Shown here: positions 10,766 to 19,412 of the stretch, piece after piece
How positions within the stretch are numbered: position 1 is the first letter of the stretch
Layout: each line of letters opens with the position of its first letter
Source of the DNA: Sinorhizobium sp. B11
GTDB lineage: Bacteria; Pseudomonadota; Alphaproteobacteria; Rhizobiales; Rhizobiaceae
NCBI GenBank assembly: GCA_039725955.1
Contig: CP091033.1
Coordinates: 248,001 to 312,000, forward strand
DNA: 64,000 nucleotides
Direction of reading: 5' to 3'
Made by a program: the position numbers and the translations under genes
The notes under the pieces: model-generated
What the model saw: the letters and a program-made list of their open reading frames with translations, nothing else
Told to the model about the DNA's origin: nothing
Databases searched by the model: none

Positions 10766-11002
10766 TCAGTGCACTAGGCCCGCCGGTGCATCTTCGATTG
10801 TTGCTTCGACTGGCAGGTTTATGCCGCTCTCGGCGAGATCCTGAAGCAGCGCGCCAAGCGCGAGATCGAGGCAATAGACGGAGAACTCGGCATTGAGCTC
10901 CCGGGCGCTCTGCCGGGCGTAGGAAACGAGCCGTGCAAGCGATGCGATATCCCGAAGCCTTTGATCCTTCTCGGCACTCCCGATTTCGATGATGTCTTCC
11001 AT
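10766..11002 (-). CDS. Small uncharacterised protein, 78 aa
   Basis: 78 aa, acidic and mostly helical by composition, with no signal peptide, cysteines or membrane segment. It reads like short conserved hypothetical proteins in rhizobia (core LARLVSYARQSARELNAEF). It lies 3' of the BTAD-type regulator on the same strand, 133 nt away, so it may have its own promoter. Function unknown. I treat it as real because of start context and non-random composition; similarity was not checked. Confidence 0.55.
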   Translation of the reverse strand: MEDIIEIGSAEKDQRLRDIASLARLVSYARQSARELNAEFSVYCLDLALGALLQDLAESGINLPVEATIEDAPAGLVH

Positions 11003-11135
11003 TGCCGCTAAACTCCCCAGCCGTGTTGGAGGGAGTTCTAGCGGATGTGGTCAAGGAAAGCGCGTGACACCGGCGTGACACCATTCTGGATGGCGTATCG
11101 GGAAGCGGCAACTCGGTCGAGTCGGACCGGCGGAG

Positions 11136-13073
11136 CTAGAAGCCTGCCTTCAGCAAAGCCTCACGATACTGTTCCTTCTGCCACGCCTCCTTGAAGGGCA
11201 CGAGGCTCAGCCACCTATCGACGTCGAAATCGGGATTGGTCTCGCGTGCCTTGCGCATGTAGAGGCGCGCATTTTTCATGTCGCCCAGCATTGCCCAGGA
11301 GGCTGCTGCGAGCCGGTCGGCCGGTGTGCGATCATCCATTCTGCCGATCGCATCCAGCGCTTCCTTATAGCGGAAGAGAGCAAAATTCGCGCCGGCCTCA
11401 GTCCAGAGATAATCTGTGGGGCTTAGCGGATTAAGCGAGATCGCCCGCTCGATCTTGGCGAGCCCATCGGCAGGGCGCGAGGCATGCACCAGCGTATCGG
11501 CATAACTCGCGATGCCGTCGGCATAATGGGGGCTCAGCTCTTCGGCGACTTTCAGCGCCACCACGCTTTCATCGAGATCGTTCAGATAAAGCTTGGCGAC
11601 GCCGAGCTGGCGGAAGCCGGATGCGAGCGACGGGTCGGCGACGATCGCCCTGTTCGCATAATCTTCCGCAAGCCGGATCAACTCGCCATCGCCGCGTGCC
11701 GTCAGCAGCCATTCCATCAGGAAGGTATGCGCAAGGCCTGCGAGCGCCGGCGAGAAATGCGCGCTGTGCTGGACGGCGTCGCGGAACGCTTTCCGAGCGC
11801 GCCGGACATCCGGCAGGGAAAACCGCTTCATGTCCCGGAACCCCAGGAGATAGCTGTGATAGGCGGCCGGGTTATCTTCGAAAGCGCCGCGCACGGTCTC
11901 GTTCCGGCGGATTTGTCGGGAGAGCTCCTTGGCGATGCGCCGTGCGATCTCCCGCCGGTCAGCGATAAGGTCGTATTTCTCGAGGCTGAAGCGCTCGGCC
12001 CAGATGACCTCGTCGTTGGCGGCATAGACGAGCTGGACGAACAGCGACGGCGTGCCGCTGCCCGCTGTCAACCGGGTGTCGAGAACATAGGAGATCGAAT
12101 GGCGCAGGATCATGCCCGCCCGGTCGGCATGGCGGGCGATTTGTGCGGCGGTATGGGGCGCGACGACCGAGACGTTGCTGAGGGCGCAAAGGCCGATGGT
12201 CACGTCCTCGATCAGCGCTTCAGAAAGCATCGGCGCGAGCCCGGTTTCAGCGGCCTCGACCGGCGGCAACAGGACGAGCCGGGGCAGGGGCGCAGGTTTC
12301 AGGACGATGCCGCTCTCCACCGACGGCACAGCCGCCAGCGCCGCCGGCCTGCTGGCGTCGAAAATCTTGCGCACTTCCTTCAGGGCCTGCAGATCAAGGC
12401 CGATGTCGAGCGAATGTTGTAGATCGTGGCTGCGGCTCTCAAATAGCTGCCTGGCGTTTTCCAGATGTCCCTCGGCCTCGTAGGCTTGCAGGAGGATATG
12501 GCGGATGTTTTCGTCATCAGGCGCATCGCGGAAGATCCTGAGCGCAGCCTCCTTGATGAGGCCGATATCTGCTCTCGAGCGCGCTTCCGGCAAGGCTCGC
12601 TTCACTGTGTCGACGAGGATTGCCATATGCCGGTTGCGCTCGCTCGATACCCATTCTCTTATGCTGGCGCTTTGATGTGCGAGTTCGGCGAGGAAATCCG
12701 TTTGCAACAGGGATACGAGCCTTCGCAGCACATCGAGCGGGCCGGCCGAGGATTGGGAATCAAGTTCCGAGCGATCTGCGACGAAGACCTCCCGTCTGAT
12801 CCGGACACCGGTCGCGGTAAAGATCAGCAGCTCCGCGCCGATTTCTGCCTGCCTCGCCTGGACGCGCGAGATCATCTTGCGCAAATTCGCCATGATATCG
12901 GGATTGTCGGTGCTATCCCACAGGAAGCGGGCGAGTGTGCCGCGCGGACATTCTCTGTCAGGTCTGTCGAGCAGGTAACAAAGCGTCAACAGGCCTTTTT
13001 CGGGGAAGAATACAGGCTCTCCCGCCGCGTCCAGCAGTCGTAATGTACCGAATGACTCGAGCCGGAAGGACAT
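11136..13073 (-). CDS. BTAD/TPR-type transcriptional regulator (SARP-like N-terminus, TolB-like middle domain)
   Basis: 645 aa. The N-terminus (about 1-90, FRLESFGTLRLLDAAGEPVFFPEKGLLTLCYLLDRP) is a winged-helix DNA-binding domain of the OmpR/SARP kind. It is followed by a bacterial transcriptional activator helical domain (about 95-235). A central segment (about 260-390, LVLLPPVEAAETGLAPMLSEALIEDVTIGL) resembles the TolB-like domain of class III adenylate-cyclase-associated regulators. The last 250 residues are TPR-like repeats. No cyclase catalytic motif is visible. It probably senses a signal and activates nearby genes. It sits 20 nt downstream of an XRE regulator and next to the betaine-type operon at 13815. 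Confidence 0.75.
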   Translation of the reverse strand: MSFRLESFGTLRLLDAAGEPVFFPEKGLLTLCYLLDRPDRECPRGTLARFLWDSTDNPDIMANLRKMISRVQARQAEIGAELLIFTATGVRIRREVFVADRSELDSQSSAGPLDVLRRLVSLLQTDFLAELAHQSASIREWVSSERNRHMAILVDTVKRALPEARSRADIGLIKEAALRIFRDAPDDENIRHILLQAYEAEGHLENARQLFESRSHDLQHSLDIGLDLQALKEVRKIFDASRPAALAAVPSVESGIVLKPAPLPRLVLLPPVEAAETGLAPMLSEALIEDVTIGLCALSNVSVVAPHTAAQIARHADRAGMILRHSISYVLDTRLTAGSGTPSLFVQLVYAANDEVIWAERFSLEKYDLIADRREIARRIAKELSRQIRRNETVRGAFEDNPAAYHSYLLGFRDMKRFSLPDVRRARKAFRDAVQHSAHFSPALAGLAHTFLMEWLLTARGDGELIRLAEDYANRAIVADPSLASGFRQLGVAKLYLNDLDESVVALKVAEELSPHYADGIASYADTLVHASRPADGLAKIERAISLNPLSPTDYLWTEAGANFALFRYKEALDAIGRMDDRTPADRLAAASWAMLGDMKNARLYMRKARETNPDFDVDRWLSLVPFKEAWQKEQYREALLKAGF

Positions 13074-13092
13074 GGGACGGTATCGTCTGCTT

Positions 13093-13551
13093 TCACTCTC
13101 TGCGGGTATCAGGCTCGTCCATTCGCGGCGCGTTCAGCGAAATGTCGCTGTTTTCGGACTGCGCCATCGCTTTGACCAGCGAGATGATCGTCTCGCGGAT
13201 ACGCCGGTCCTCGATCTTCATGAACGCCCTGTTGAGGACGAGACCTTCCTTCGACCGCAGAAATTCTGTGACCGGATCGACAGGAGCAGACAAATCGAGG
13301 CCGGCAAGGCTCGGCGCTTCCAAATCATCCTGCTCGAAAAAGAAAGCGGGCGAGGTGCGCAGCACTTCGGCGATCCTCTGCAGGCGGCTGGCGCCGATGC
13401 GATTGATGCCTTTCTCGTATTTCTGCACCTGTTGGAAGGTAACGCCGATCTGTTCGGCAAGCCGTTCCTGGCTCATGCCGAGAAGCTGCCTGCGCCTGCG
13501 CATGCGCATGCCGACATAGGTATCAATCGCGTTCGGTGTCTTGACGTTCAT
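13093..13551 (-). CDS. XRE-family helix-turn-helix regulator (PraR-like)
   Basis: 152 aa. A Cro/C1-type HTH spans about 12-70 (VGMRMRRRRQLLGMSQERLAEQIGVTFQQVQKYEKGINRI), the arrangement found in the rhizobial PraR/SinR-like group. The C-terminal half is short and helical. AAGGTAGG precedes the ATG on the minus strand. It probably forms an operon with the BTAD regulator and is divergent from the OpuC-type operon, which makes that operon the likely target; this is inferred from position alone. Confidence 0.8.
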   Translation of the reverse strand: MNVKTPNAIDTYVGMRMRRRRQLLGMSQERLAEQIGVTFQQVQKYEKGINRIGASRLQRIAEVLRTSPAFFFEQDDLEAPSLAGLDLSAPVDPVTEFLRSKEGLVLNRAFMKIEDRRIRETIISLVKAMAQSENSDISLNAPRMDEPDTRRE

Positions 13552-13814
13552 GGCCTACCTTCTGTCTCTTTCGTATTTTAATCCATTGACTTGTAGACGG
13601 CATCGCTGCGCTTTTCCACGGTTTGTTTTTGACAGCATATGATGGCCGATCTTAGTCGGCTCTGCTTTCTCCGACCCTTCGATGATCAAGGGTCCTCCTG
13701 GGAGATCAATTTTCATCTAAATCGCTAGAAAATTGGTATTCCATTCCGCGCTTGCCTTATCGGAAACCTTTATCACCTCTCCTGAACAACTCGAATTTCA
13801 AATGAGGGAACGCA
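13552..13814. promoter_or_regulatory. Divergent promoter region before the OpuC-type operon
   Basis: 263 nt without a gene. A good -35 hexamer TTGACA is at 13629-13634, but the matching -10 is weak. The region carries short AT-rich tracts, and I see no repeated palindrome that would mark an operator. GAGGGAACGC just before 13815 is the ribosome-binding site. Confidence 0.45.
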
Positions 13815-14696
13815 ATGCTTTCGAAATCTTTCGCCGGCCTCTTCGCCGGTGCGATCCTGGCAGCCTTCATCGGAGCACCGGCACAGGCCGATGCTGTAAA
13901 GATCGGCAGCAAGAATTTCACCGAACAGTTCGTCGTCGCCGAGATCTACGCCCAGGCGCTTGAAAAGGCCGGCGTCGAGGTCGAGCGCCACCTCAACCTC
14001 GGTGCCACGCTTGTCGCCCACACGGCATTGACGAACGGTGACATCGATCTCTACCCGGAATATACCGGCACGGCGCTTGCCGCCGTCGTCAAGGGTGACC
14101 TGTCGGGCTCCGCCGACAAGATCTATTCGGACGTCAAGGATTACTACGAAAAGAACCTCAAGCTCACGCTCCTTCAGCCGACGCAGGTCAACAACGGCTA
14201 TGCGATCATCACGCTTCCGGAAACAGCCGAGAAGTACAAGCTGAAGACGCTGACCGACCTCGGTCCAGCCTCCAAGAGCTTGACCTTTGGTGCAGAGGGC
14301 GGCTTTGGCGAGCGCAAGGACGGCTTGCCGGGGCTGAAGCAGACCTACGGCATCGAGTTCAAGGAATTCAAGATCTTTGCCAAGCTCGGCATCCGCTACA
14401 GCGCGCTGACGAGCAAGGATCTCGACGTCTCCTACGGCTTTGCGACGGATTGGCAGATTTCCGACAACAAGCTGGTGGTGCTTGATGACGACAAGCATCT
14501 CTTCCCGCCCTATTACCTCGTCCCGGTCGTGCGACAGGATGCTCTCGCCAAGAACCCGAAGATCGCCGAGGTTCTGAACAAGGTCAGCCCGCTCCTCAAC
14601 AATGAGACCATGCGCGAACTCAACGCCAAGGTCGATCGCGACAAGGAAGAGCCGGCCGATGTCGCCGCTGAATTCCTGAAGGCCAAGGGCATCTGA
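13815..14696 (+). CDS. Osmoprotectant/quaternary-amine ABC importer substrate-binding protein (OpuC/OsmF type)
   Basis: 293 aa with a Sec signal peptide ending near APAQA-DA (about residue 25). The mature start KIGSKNFTEQFVVAEIYAQALE and the segment GDIDLYPEYTGTAL are hallmarks of the OpuAC/OpuCC/ProX-like proteins that bind betaine, choline, carnitine or related quaternary amines. It heads a nine-gene run. A strong hairpin separates it from the permeases, a common way to raise binding-protein mRNA above that of membrane subunits. Because catabolic enzymes follow, the ligand may be a growth substrate rather than an osmolyte. Confidence 0.85.
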   Translation: MLSKSFAGLFAGAILAAFIGAPAQADAVKIGSKNFTEQFVVAEIYAQALEKAGVEVERHLNLGATLVAHTALTNGDIDLYPEYTGTALAAVVKGDLSGSADKIYSDVKDYYEKNLKLTLLQPTQVNNGYAIITLPETAEKYKLKTLTDLGPASKSLTFGAEGGFGERKDGLPGLKQTYGIEFKEFKIFAKLGIRYSALTSKDLDVSYGFATDWQISDNKLVVLDDDKHLFPPYYLVPVVRQDALAKNPKIAEVLNKVSPLLNNETMRELNAKVDRDKEEPADVAAEFLKAKGI

Positions 14697-14738
14697 TCGA
14701 GAGCGGCTCCAAAGTTTCGCTTTCCCTGAAGAAAAAAT

Positions 14739-14763
14739 GCGGCGAAGCTTGCAGCTTCGCCGC
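14739..14763 (+). terminator. Intercistronic hairpin (partial terminator or mRNA stabiliser)
   Basis: An 11-bp perfect stem (arm GCGGCGAAGCT) with a 3-nt loop is preceded by six A and followed by TTTG, 42 nt after the binding-protein stop. With such a short U tract, read-through into the permease gene is expected. Confidence 0.7.
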
Positions 14764-14797
14764 TTTGTCGTGACCGTGCGGACAGGATTTCTCGCCG

Positions 14798-15415
14798 TTG
14801 AACTGGGCACCCAAACATATTCCGGAAATCGCGCTTGCCGTCTGGCAGCACCTGGTGCTGTCGATTTCATCCGTGCTGATCGGCCTTGCGATCGCGCTCG
14901 TACTCGGCATCGTCTGCGCCCGCCGGCCGAGACTCTATGCCTTTGCGCTGACGGTGACGAATATCATCTTCGTCATTCCGAGCCTGGCGCTCTTTGCGCT
15001 TTTGATCCCTTTCGTCGGTCTCGGCATGGAACCAGCGCTGATCGGGCTTTCCTCCTATTGCCTGCTGATCCTCTTGCGCAATGTCGTCACCGGCATCCGC
15101 GGCGTCCCGGCTGACATACTCGATGCCGCCGACGGGATGGGTTATGGGCCTTGGCAGCGCCTCTTTCGCATCGAACTGCCGCTTGCCCTGCCGCTTATCG
15201 TTTCCGGGGCCCGGATCGCGCTCGTCACTGTCATCGGCATCGCGACGGTCGCTGCCTTCATCGATGGCGGAGGTCTTGGCACCATCATCCTCATAGGCAT
15301 CGATCAGGAATACGCGGAAAAGATCCTCGTCGGCGGCATTCTGACGGCACTGCTGGCCATCATCTTCGATTTCATTCTCACCCGGGCCGAGCGGGCCCTG
15401 GTGCGCTGGCAGTGA
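14798..15415 (+). CDS. Osmoprotectant-type ABC importer permease 1 (OpuCB/YehW type)
   Basis: 205 aa, about five transmembrane segments, with the family coupling motif DILDAADGMGYGPWQRLFRIELPLALPLIVSGAR. The start is TTG: an in-frame stop lies at 14771-14773 and there is no ATG or GTG between. AGGA at about 14784-14787 could act as a ribosome-binding site. Together with the inefficient start codon this suggests lower translation than the binding protein. Confidence 0.8.
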   Translation: MNWAPKHIPEIALAVWQHLVLSISSVLIGLAIALVLGIVCARRPRLYAFALTVTNIIFVIPSLALFALLIPFVGLGMEPALIGLSSYCLLILLRNVVTGIRGVPADILDAADGMGYGPWQRLFRIELPLALPLIVSGARIALVTVIGIATVAAFIDGGGLGTIILIGIDQEYAEKILVGGILTALLAIIFDFILTRAERALVRWQ

Positions 15416-15425
15416 GGGCGTGTCA

Positions 15426-16067
15426 ATGTTGAGCACCGCCTTTTTCTGGATCGTCGATCATCAGGACGAATTCTTCCGCGCGCTCGGCCAGCATCTCCTG
15501 ATGTCCGGCGTGTCGCTTGCGCTTGCGCTTGCCATTGGGCTGCCGCTTTCGATCCTCATCGTCAATTACGGTCGCTTTGCCTTTGGCGTCATCAACATCG
15601 TCAACGGCCTCAGAACCATCCCGAGTCTTGCGATCCTGGCGATCATGCTGCCGCTTCTCGGTATCGGCATCCTGCCATCGATCGTGGCGCTGACCGTGCT
15701 TGCCCTGCCGCCGATCCTGCTCAATGCCTATGTCGGGTTGCGCGATGTCGATGCCGATGCCGTGGAGGCGGCGATCGGCATGGGCATGAACAGAGGTCAG
15801 GTCCTGCGCAAGATCCGCATTCCACTCGCAGCCCCTGCGATGTTTGCCGGCGCGCGCACCGCAGCTGTCCAGGTGCTGGCCGGAGCGACACTCGCCCCTT
15901 TCATCGGCGGCGGCGGGCTCGGCGATTTTATCGCCACCGGCATCGGTATGATGGACATGTCGCGGCTCATCGTCGGCGCCGTGCCGATCGCGATCCTGGC
16001 ACTCGCCACCGAATTCATCCTCGGCCGCGCCGAGAAGCACCTGTTTGCAGAAAGAACCGCCGCATGA
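15426..16067 (+). CDS. Osmoprotectant-type ABC importer permease 2 (OpuCD/YehY type)
   Basis: 213 aa membrane subunit with the motif DADAVEAAIGMGMNRGQVLRKIRIPLAAPAMFAGART and the conserved GGGGLGDFIATGI region. The start ATG 15426 is chosen because GAGGG at 15414-15418 sits 7 nt before it; a GTG two codons upstream is too close to that site. It overlaps the ATPase gene by 4 nt. Confidence 0.8.
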   Translation: MLSTAFFWIVDHQDEFFRALGQHLLMSGVSLALALAIGLPLSILIVNYGRFAFGVINIVNGLRTIPSLAILAIMLPLLGIGILPSIVALTVLALPPILLNAYVGLRDVDADAVEAAIGMGMNRGQVLRKIRIPLAAPAMFAGARTAAVQVLAGATLAPFIGGGGLGDFIATGIGMMDMSRLIVGAVPIAILALATEFILGRAEKHLFAERTAA

Positions 16068-16996
16068 TCCGCATGGAAAATGTCACAAAGCGTTACGGTG
16101 AAAGTGCAGCACCTTCGGTGGATCACCTGACGCTCGATGTGCCCGAGGGCTCGACGGTCGCGCTGATCGGCCCGTCGGGCTGCGGCAAGACAACGACGAT
16201 GCGCATGATCAACCGGCTGATCGAGCCAACGGAAGGGCGCATCTTCGTCAATGGCGAAGACGTGACAAAAGCCGATCCGGTCAAGCTTCGCCGCCATATC
16301 GGTTACGTCATCCAGAATGTCGGCCTCTTTCCGCACATGACGATCGCCGAAAATATCGCTGCGGTACCGAACCTGCTCGGCTGGGACCGGCCGCGGATCG
16401 CCAGGCGGACGGATGAACTTCTCGATCTCGTCGGTCTCGATCCGAAGGAAATGCTGAAGCGCTATCCGCGCCAGCTTTCCGGTGGCCAGCGCCAGCGCAT
16501 CGGCGTAGCGCGCGCCCTTGCCGCCGATCCCTCGGTCCTCTTGATGGACGAGCCCTTCGGCGCCATCGACCCGATCGCCAGAACACGCCTGCAGGACGAA
16601 TTCAGGCAAATTTTGAAACGCGTGCGCAAGACGGTGGTGCTGGTCACTCACGATCTCGATGAGGCAATTCGCCTCGGCGACCGGATCGCCATCATGCGTG
16701 CCGGCAAGATCGTGCAATATGATGCGCCGGATGCGATCCTTTCCCATCCTGCCGACGATTTTGTTGCGAATTTCGTGGGTATCGATCGCGCCATCAAGCG
16801 GCTCAGCCTGTTTTCTGTTGCCGACGCGATGCGGCCTGGTGTTCCCTCTTCACCCGCGGCCAGTGTTGCCGCGAGTGCCAATCTGCGCGATGCGCTGTCG
16901 CTGATGGTCGCCGCCAACAGTGACGTGCTGTCGGTGGTCGATGGCGGTGGCATCGTTACCGGGCAACTGACGCGCGACGCGATCTTCTCGATCTGA
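16064..16996 (+). CDS. Osmoprotectant-type ABC importer ATPase (OpuCA type)
   Basis: 310 aa. Walker A GPSGCGKTT, signature [14 protein letters not shown], Walker B LLMDEPFGAID and THDLDEA are present. After the ATPase core (about 1-240) a short C-terminal part (about 255-310, VADAMRPG...LSVVDGGGIVTGQLTRDAIF) looks like a single CBS-like motif; such domains sense ionic strength in OpuA-type ATPases. Only one, rather degenerate, unit is visible. Confidence 0.85.
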   Translation: MIRMENVTKRYGESAAPSVDHLTLDVPEGSTVALIGPSGCGKTTTMRMINRLIEPTEGRIFVNGEDVTKADPVKLRRHIGYVIQNVGLFPHMTIAENIAAVPNLLGWDRPRIARRTDELLDLVGLDPKEMLKRYPRQLSGGQRQRIGVARALAADPSVLLMDEPFGAIDPIARTRLQDEFRQILKRVRKTVVLVTHDLDEAIRLGDRIAIMRAGKIVQYDAPDAILSHPADDFVANFVGIDRAIKRLSLFSVADAMRPGVPSSPAASVAASANLRDALSLMVAANSDVLSVVDGGGIVTGQLTRDAIFSI

Positions 16997-17011
16997 GTGC
17001 AGGAGTTTCTG

Positions 17012-18091
17012 ATGCATCTCGGTTTTTCCCTCACACCTTTCGGCCATCATCCCGCAGCCTGGCGCGATGCCGGAACGCTCGAGCATCTCGGTTTTGATGC
17101 GCTGCTTTCCCAGGCGGTCAAAGCGGAGGAGGCCGGTTTCGATTTCGTCCTGCTTCCGGACCGGCTCGGTACCAGGCCGATCGAGGAACTCTCGTCGGTC
17201 GCCACGCCCTTCGAGCCGACGACACTGGTCGCAGCCCTTGCCACCCGGGCGCGCCGGATCGGCTTCCTGGCAGCTGCCGCAACCAGTCAGCATGAGCCCT
17301 ATAATCTCGCCCGGCGCTTCGCCTCGCTGGACCAGATCAGCAGCGGACGGACAGGCTGGGTAGCCCTTCCCGTTTCCGGCGAATTCGAACGCGACCAGGA
17401 ATATCTCGGCCTTGTGAGCGCGCTTTGGGACAGCTGGGATGACGATGCCTTCATCTACGACAAGGCTGAGGGTCGGTTTTTCGAGCCAGCCAAGATGCAT
17501 GTGCTCAACCACAGAGGCGAGCATTTTGCGGTGCGCGGTCCGCTGAATGTCAATCGCTCACCGCAGGGCAAACCGATCATCGCCCAGCTTCTGCGTGGAG
17601 ATAACAAAGCATTGGCCGCGCAAAGTGCCGAAGTCGTCCTGCTTCAAGATCGGACGCCGGAAAGTACAAACGAGACGGTGGTCGACTTCGTGCGCCTGCT
17701 TGAAAAGGCGGGCCGTCGCCGGCAGGACGTGCGGATACTGGCCAATGTCGTGCCATTCGTTGCCGAAACTTCCGAAGCGGCGCAGGCGGCAAGCGATGCG
17801 CTCCGGTTTGGTGAGGCCGACCGGATGAGCCAACCGCTTTCCGCGTCACGTCTGGTGGGGACGCCGGTGGAGATCGCCGAATCCCTACGGGAATGGCTCG
17901 CCCTTGGGCAGATCGACGGTTTCACGATACTGCCCCCGACCGTTGCGATCGGGGATCTGTTCCTGACGAAGGTGGTTCCGGAGTTGCGCCACCTCGGATT
18001 GATCGAGGCGAATGCGGGTAAAACCTTGCGCGATCGTCTTGGTCTTGCCCGTCCGGCTCATCCGGCGGCAGCATTGGAGCAAGCACAATGA
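17012..18091 (+). CDS. Luciferase-like FMN-dependent monooxygenase 1
   Basis: 359 aa TIM-barrel flavoprotein of the NtaA/SnaA/DszA-like group (LGFSLTPFGHHPAAWRD, then FVLLPDRLGT and LARRFASLDQISSGRTGW). Such enzymes use FMNH2 from a separate reductase to oxygenate C-N, C-S or ring carbons. No flavin reductase is encoded nearby. The start is put at 17012 because AGGAG (17001-17005) is 6 nt ahead; a GTG at 16997 is in frame. It lies directly behind the importer ATPase and overlaps monooxygenase 2 by 4 nt. Substrate unknown. Confidence 0.8.
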   Translation: MHLGFSLTPFGHHPAAWRDAGTLEHLGFDALLSQAVKAEEAGFDFVLLPDRLGTRPIEELSSVATPFEPTTLVAALATRARRIGFLAAAATSQHEPYNLARRFASLDQISSGRTGWVALPVSGEFERDQEYLGLVSALWDSWDDDAFIYDKAEGRFFEPAKMHVLNHRGEHFAVRGPLNVNRSPQGKPIIAQLLRGDNKALAAQSAEVVLLQDRTPESTNETVVDFVRLLEKAGRRRQDVRILANVVPFVAETSEAAQAASDALRFGEADRMSQPLSASRLVGTPVEIAESLREWLALGQIDGFTILPPTVAIGDLFLTKVVPELRHLGLIEANAGKTLRDRLGLARPAHPAAALEQAQ

Positions 18092-19407
18092 GCAGCGATC
18101 GCAAGATGAGACTTGGCGCCTTCCTGATGGCGGGCGGGCATCACATCGCGGCATGGCGACATCCGCAAGCCCATGCTCAAGCCGGTGTCGATATCGATCA
18201 TTTCATCGAGCTGGCCCGCATCGCCGAGCGGGGCAAATTCGACATGCTCTTTGTCGAGGATGCCGCCGCCATCCGAGAGCGCAATCCGGAAATGGCAAGC
18301 CAGGCAGCGCGTTCGACGGCATTCGAGCCGCTGAGCCTGCTTGCAGCTCTTGCCGTGAACACCAGTCATATCGGCCTCGTAGCAACGGCGTCGACAACCT
18401 ATAACGAGCCCTACGGCCTTGCCCGCACCTTCGCCTCGCTCGATCAGCTAAGCGGCGGCAGGGCAGGCTGGAACCTCGTTACCTCGGCAAGCGAACTCGA
18501 GGCGGAGAATTTTGCGAGCAGTGGCCTTCGCCCGCATTCCGAGCGCTACGAGCGGGCCGAGGAATTTGCCGATGCAGCACTCGCGCTTTGGGATGGCGTC
18601 GATGACGGAGCCTATTTTCCTGAGGGTGGGGCTCGGTTTGCCGATCGTACGAGGCTTCATCCCGTGCATCGCCGCGGCAAACATTTCACCGTCGAAGGCC
18701 TGCTCGAAAGCCCAAGCTCGGCCCAGGGCCGGCCGATCATGGTGCAGGCGGGCGCATCCGATGTCGGCAAGGAACTTGCGGCCCGAACCGCAGATGTCGT
18801 GTTTGCCGCCTCGCAGACGCTTGCCGAAGCACAGACCTATTATGCCGATGTGAAGTCGCGGCTCGCCAAATACGGGCGCAAGCCCGACGATATCAAGATC
18901 ATGCCCGGCATATCGCCGATCGTCGGCACAACCGAAGACGAGGCCAAGGCGAAATACCAGGCCCTGCAGGAACTCATCCCCGACGCCGTTGGTGTCGCCC
19001 TTCTTGCAAGCTACCTCAGCATCCAGGATCTGTCAGCCTATCCGCTCGATGGTCCGCTGCCAGACATGCCGCAGACCAACCTCATCCAGAGCCGCCAGCA
19101 GCTGATCATTGATCTCGGAAGGCGCGAAAACCTGTCGATCCGCGAACTTGCCCGCCATTTCGCCGGCGCGCGCGGCCATTGGCAGGTTGTAGGAACACCG
19201 GCGCAGATCGCCGATGCGATGGAAGAACGCTTCAGCGAAGGCGCCGCCGACGGCTTCAATGTCATGGCCCCGCTCTTCCCCTCGGGGCTTGAGGAATTCG
19301 TAGCCCATGTCGTGCCGGAACTGCGTCGCCGCGGCCTTTTCCGCGAAGACTACGAGGGCCGCACGCTTCGCCAGAACCTCGGCCTCGACGCGCTGATCAA
19401 ACGATAA
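18088..19407 (+). CDS. Luciferase-like FMN-dependent monooxygenase 2 (NtaA/SnaA/DszA type)
   Basis: 439 aa, full length for the nitrilotriacetate/dibenzothiophene-sulfone monooxygenase group. It has the N-terminal LGAFLMAGGHHIAAWRHPQA, FDMLFVEDAA, TASTTYNEPYGLARTFASLDQLSGGRAGWN and the C-terminal region GAADGFNVMAPLFPSGLEEF. It shares blocks with the preceding 359-aa protein and is probably an ancient duplicate. The two may act on successive intermediates or as a heteromer. The 4-nt overlap indicates coupled translation. Confidence 0.85.
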   Translation: MSSDRKMRLGAFLMAGGHHIAAWRHPQAHAQAGVDIDHFIELARIAERGKFDMLFVEDAAAIRERNPEMASQAARSTAFEPLSLLAALAVNTSHIGLVATASTTYNEPYGLARTFASLDQLSGGRAGWNLVTSASELEAENFASSGLRPHSERYERAEEFADAALALWDGVDDGAYFPEGGARFADRTRLHPVHRRGKHFTVEGLLESPSSAQGRPIMVQAGASDVGKELAARTADVVFAASQTLAEAQTYYADVKSRLAKYGRKPDDIKIMPGISPIVGTTEDEAKAKYQALQELIPDAVGVALLASYLSIQDLSAYPLDGPLPDMPQTNLIQSRQQLIIDLGRRENLSIRELARHFAGARGHWQVVGTPAQIADAMEERFSEGAADGFNVMAPLFPSGLEEFVAHVVPELRRRGLFREDYEGRTLRQNLGLDALIKR

Positions 19408-19412
19408 ACGAG

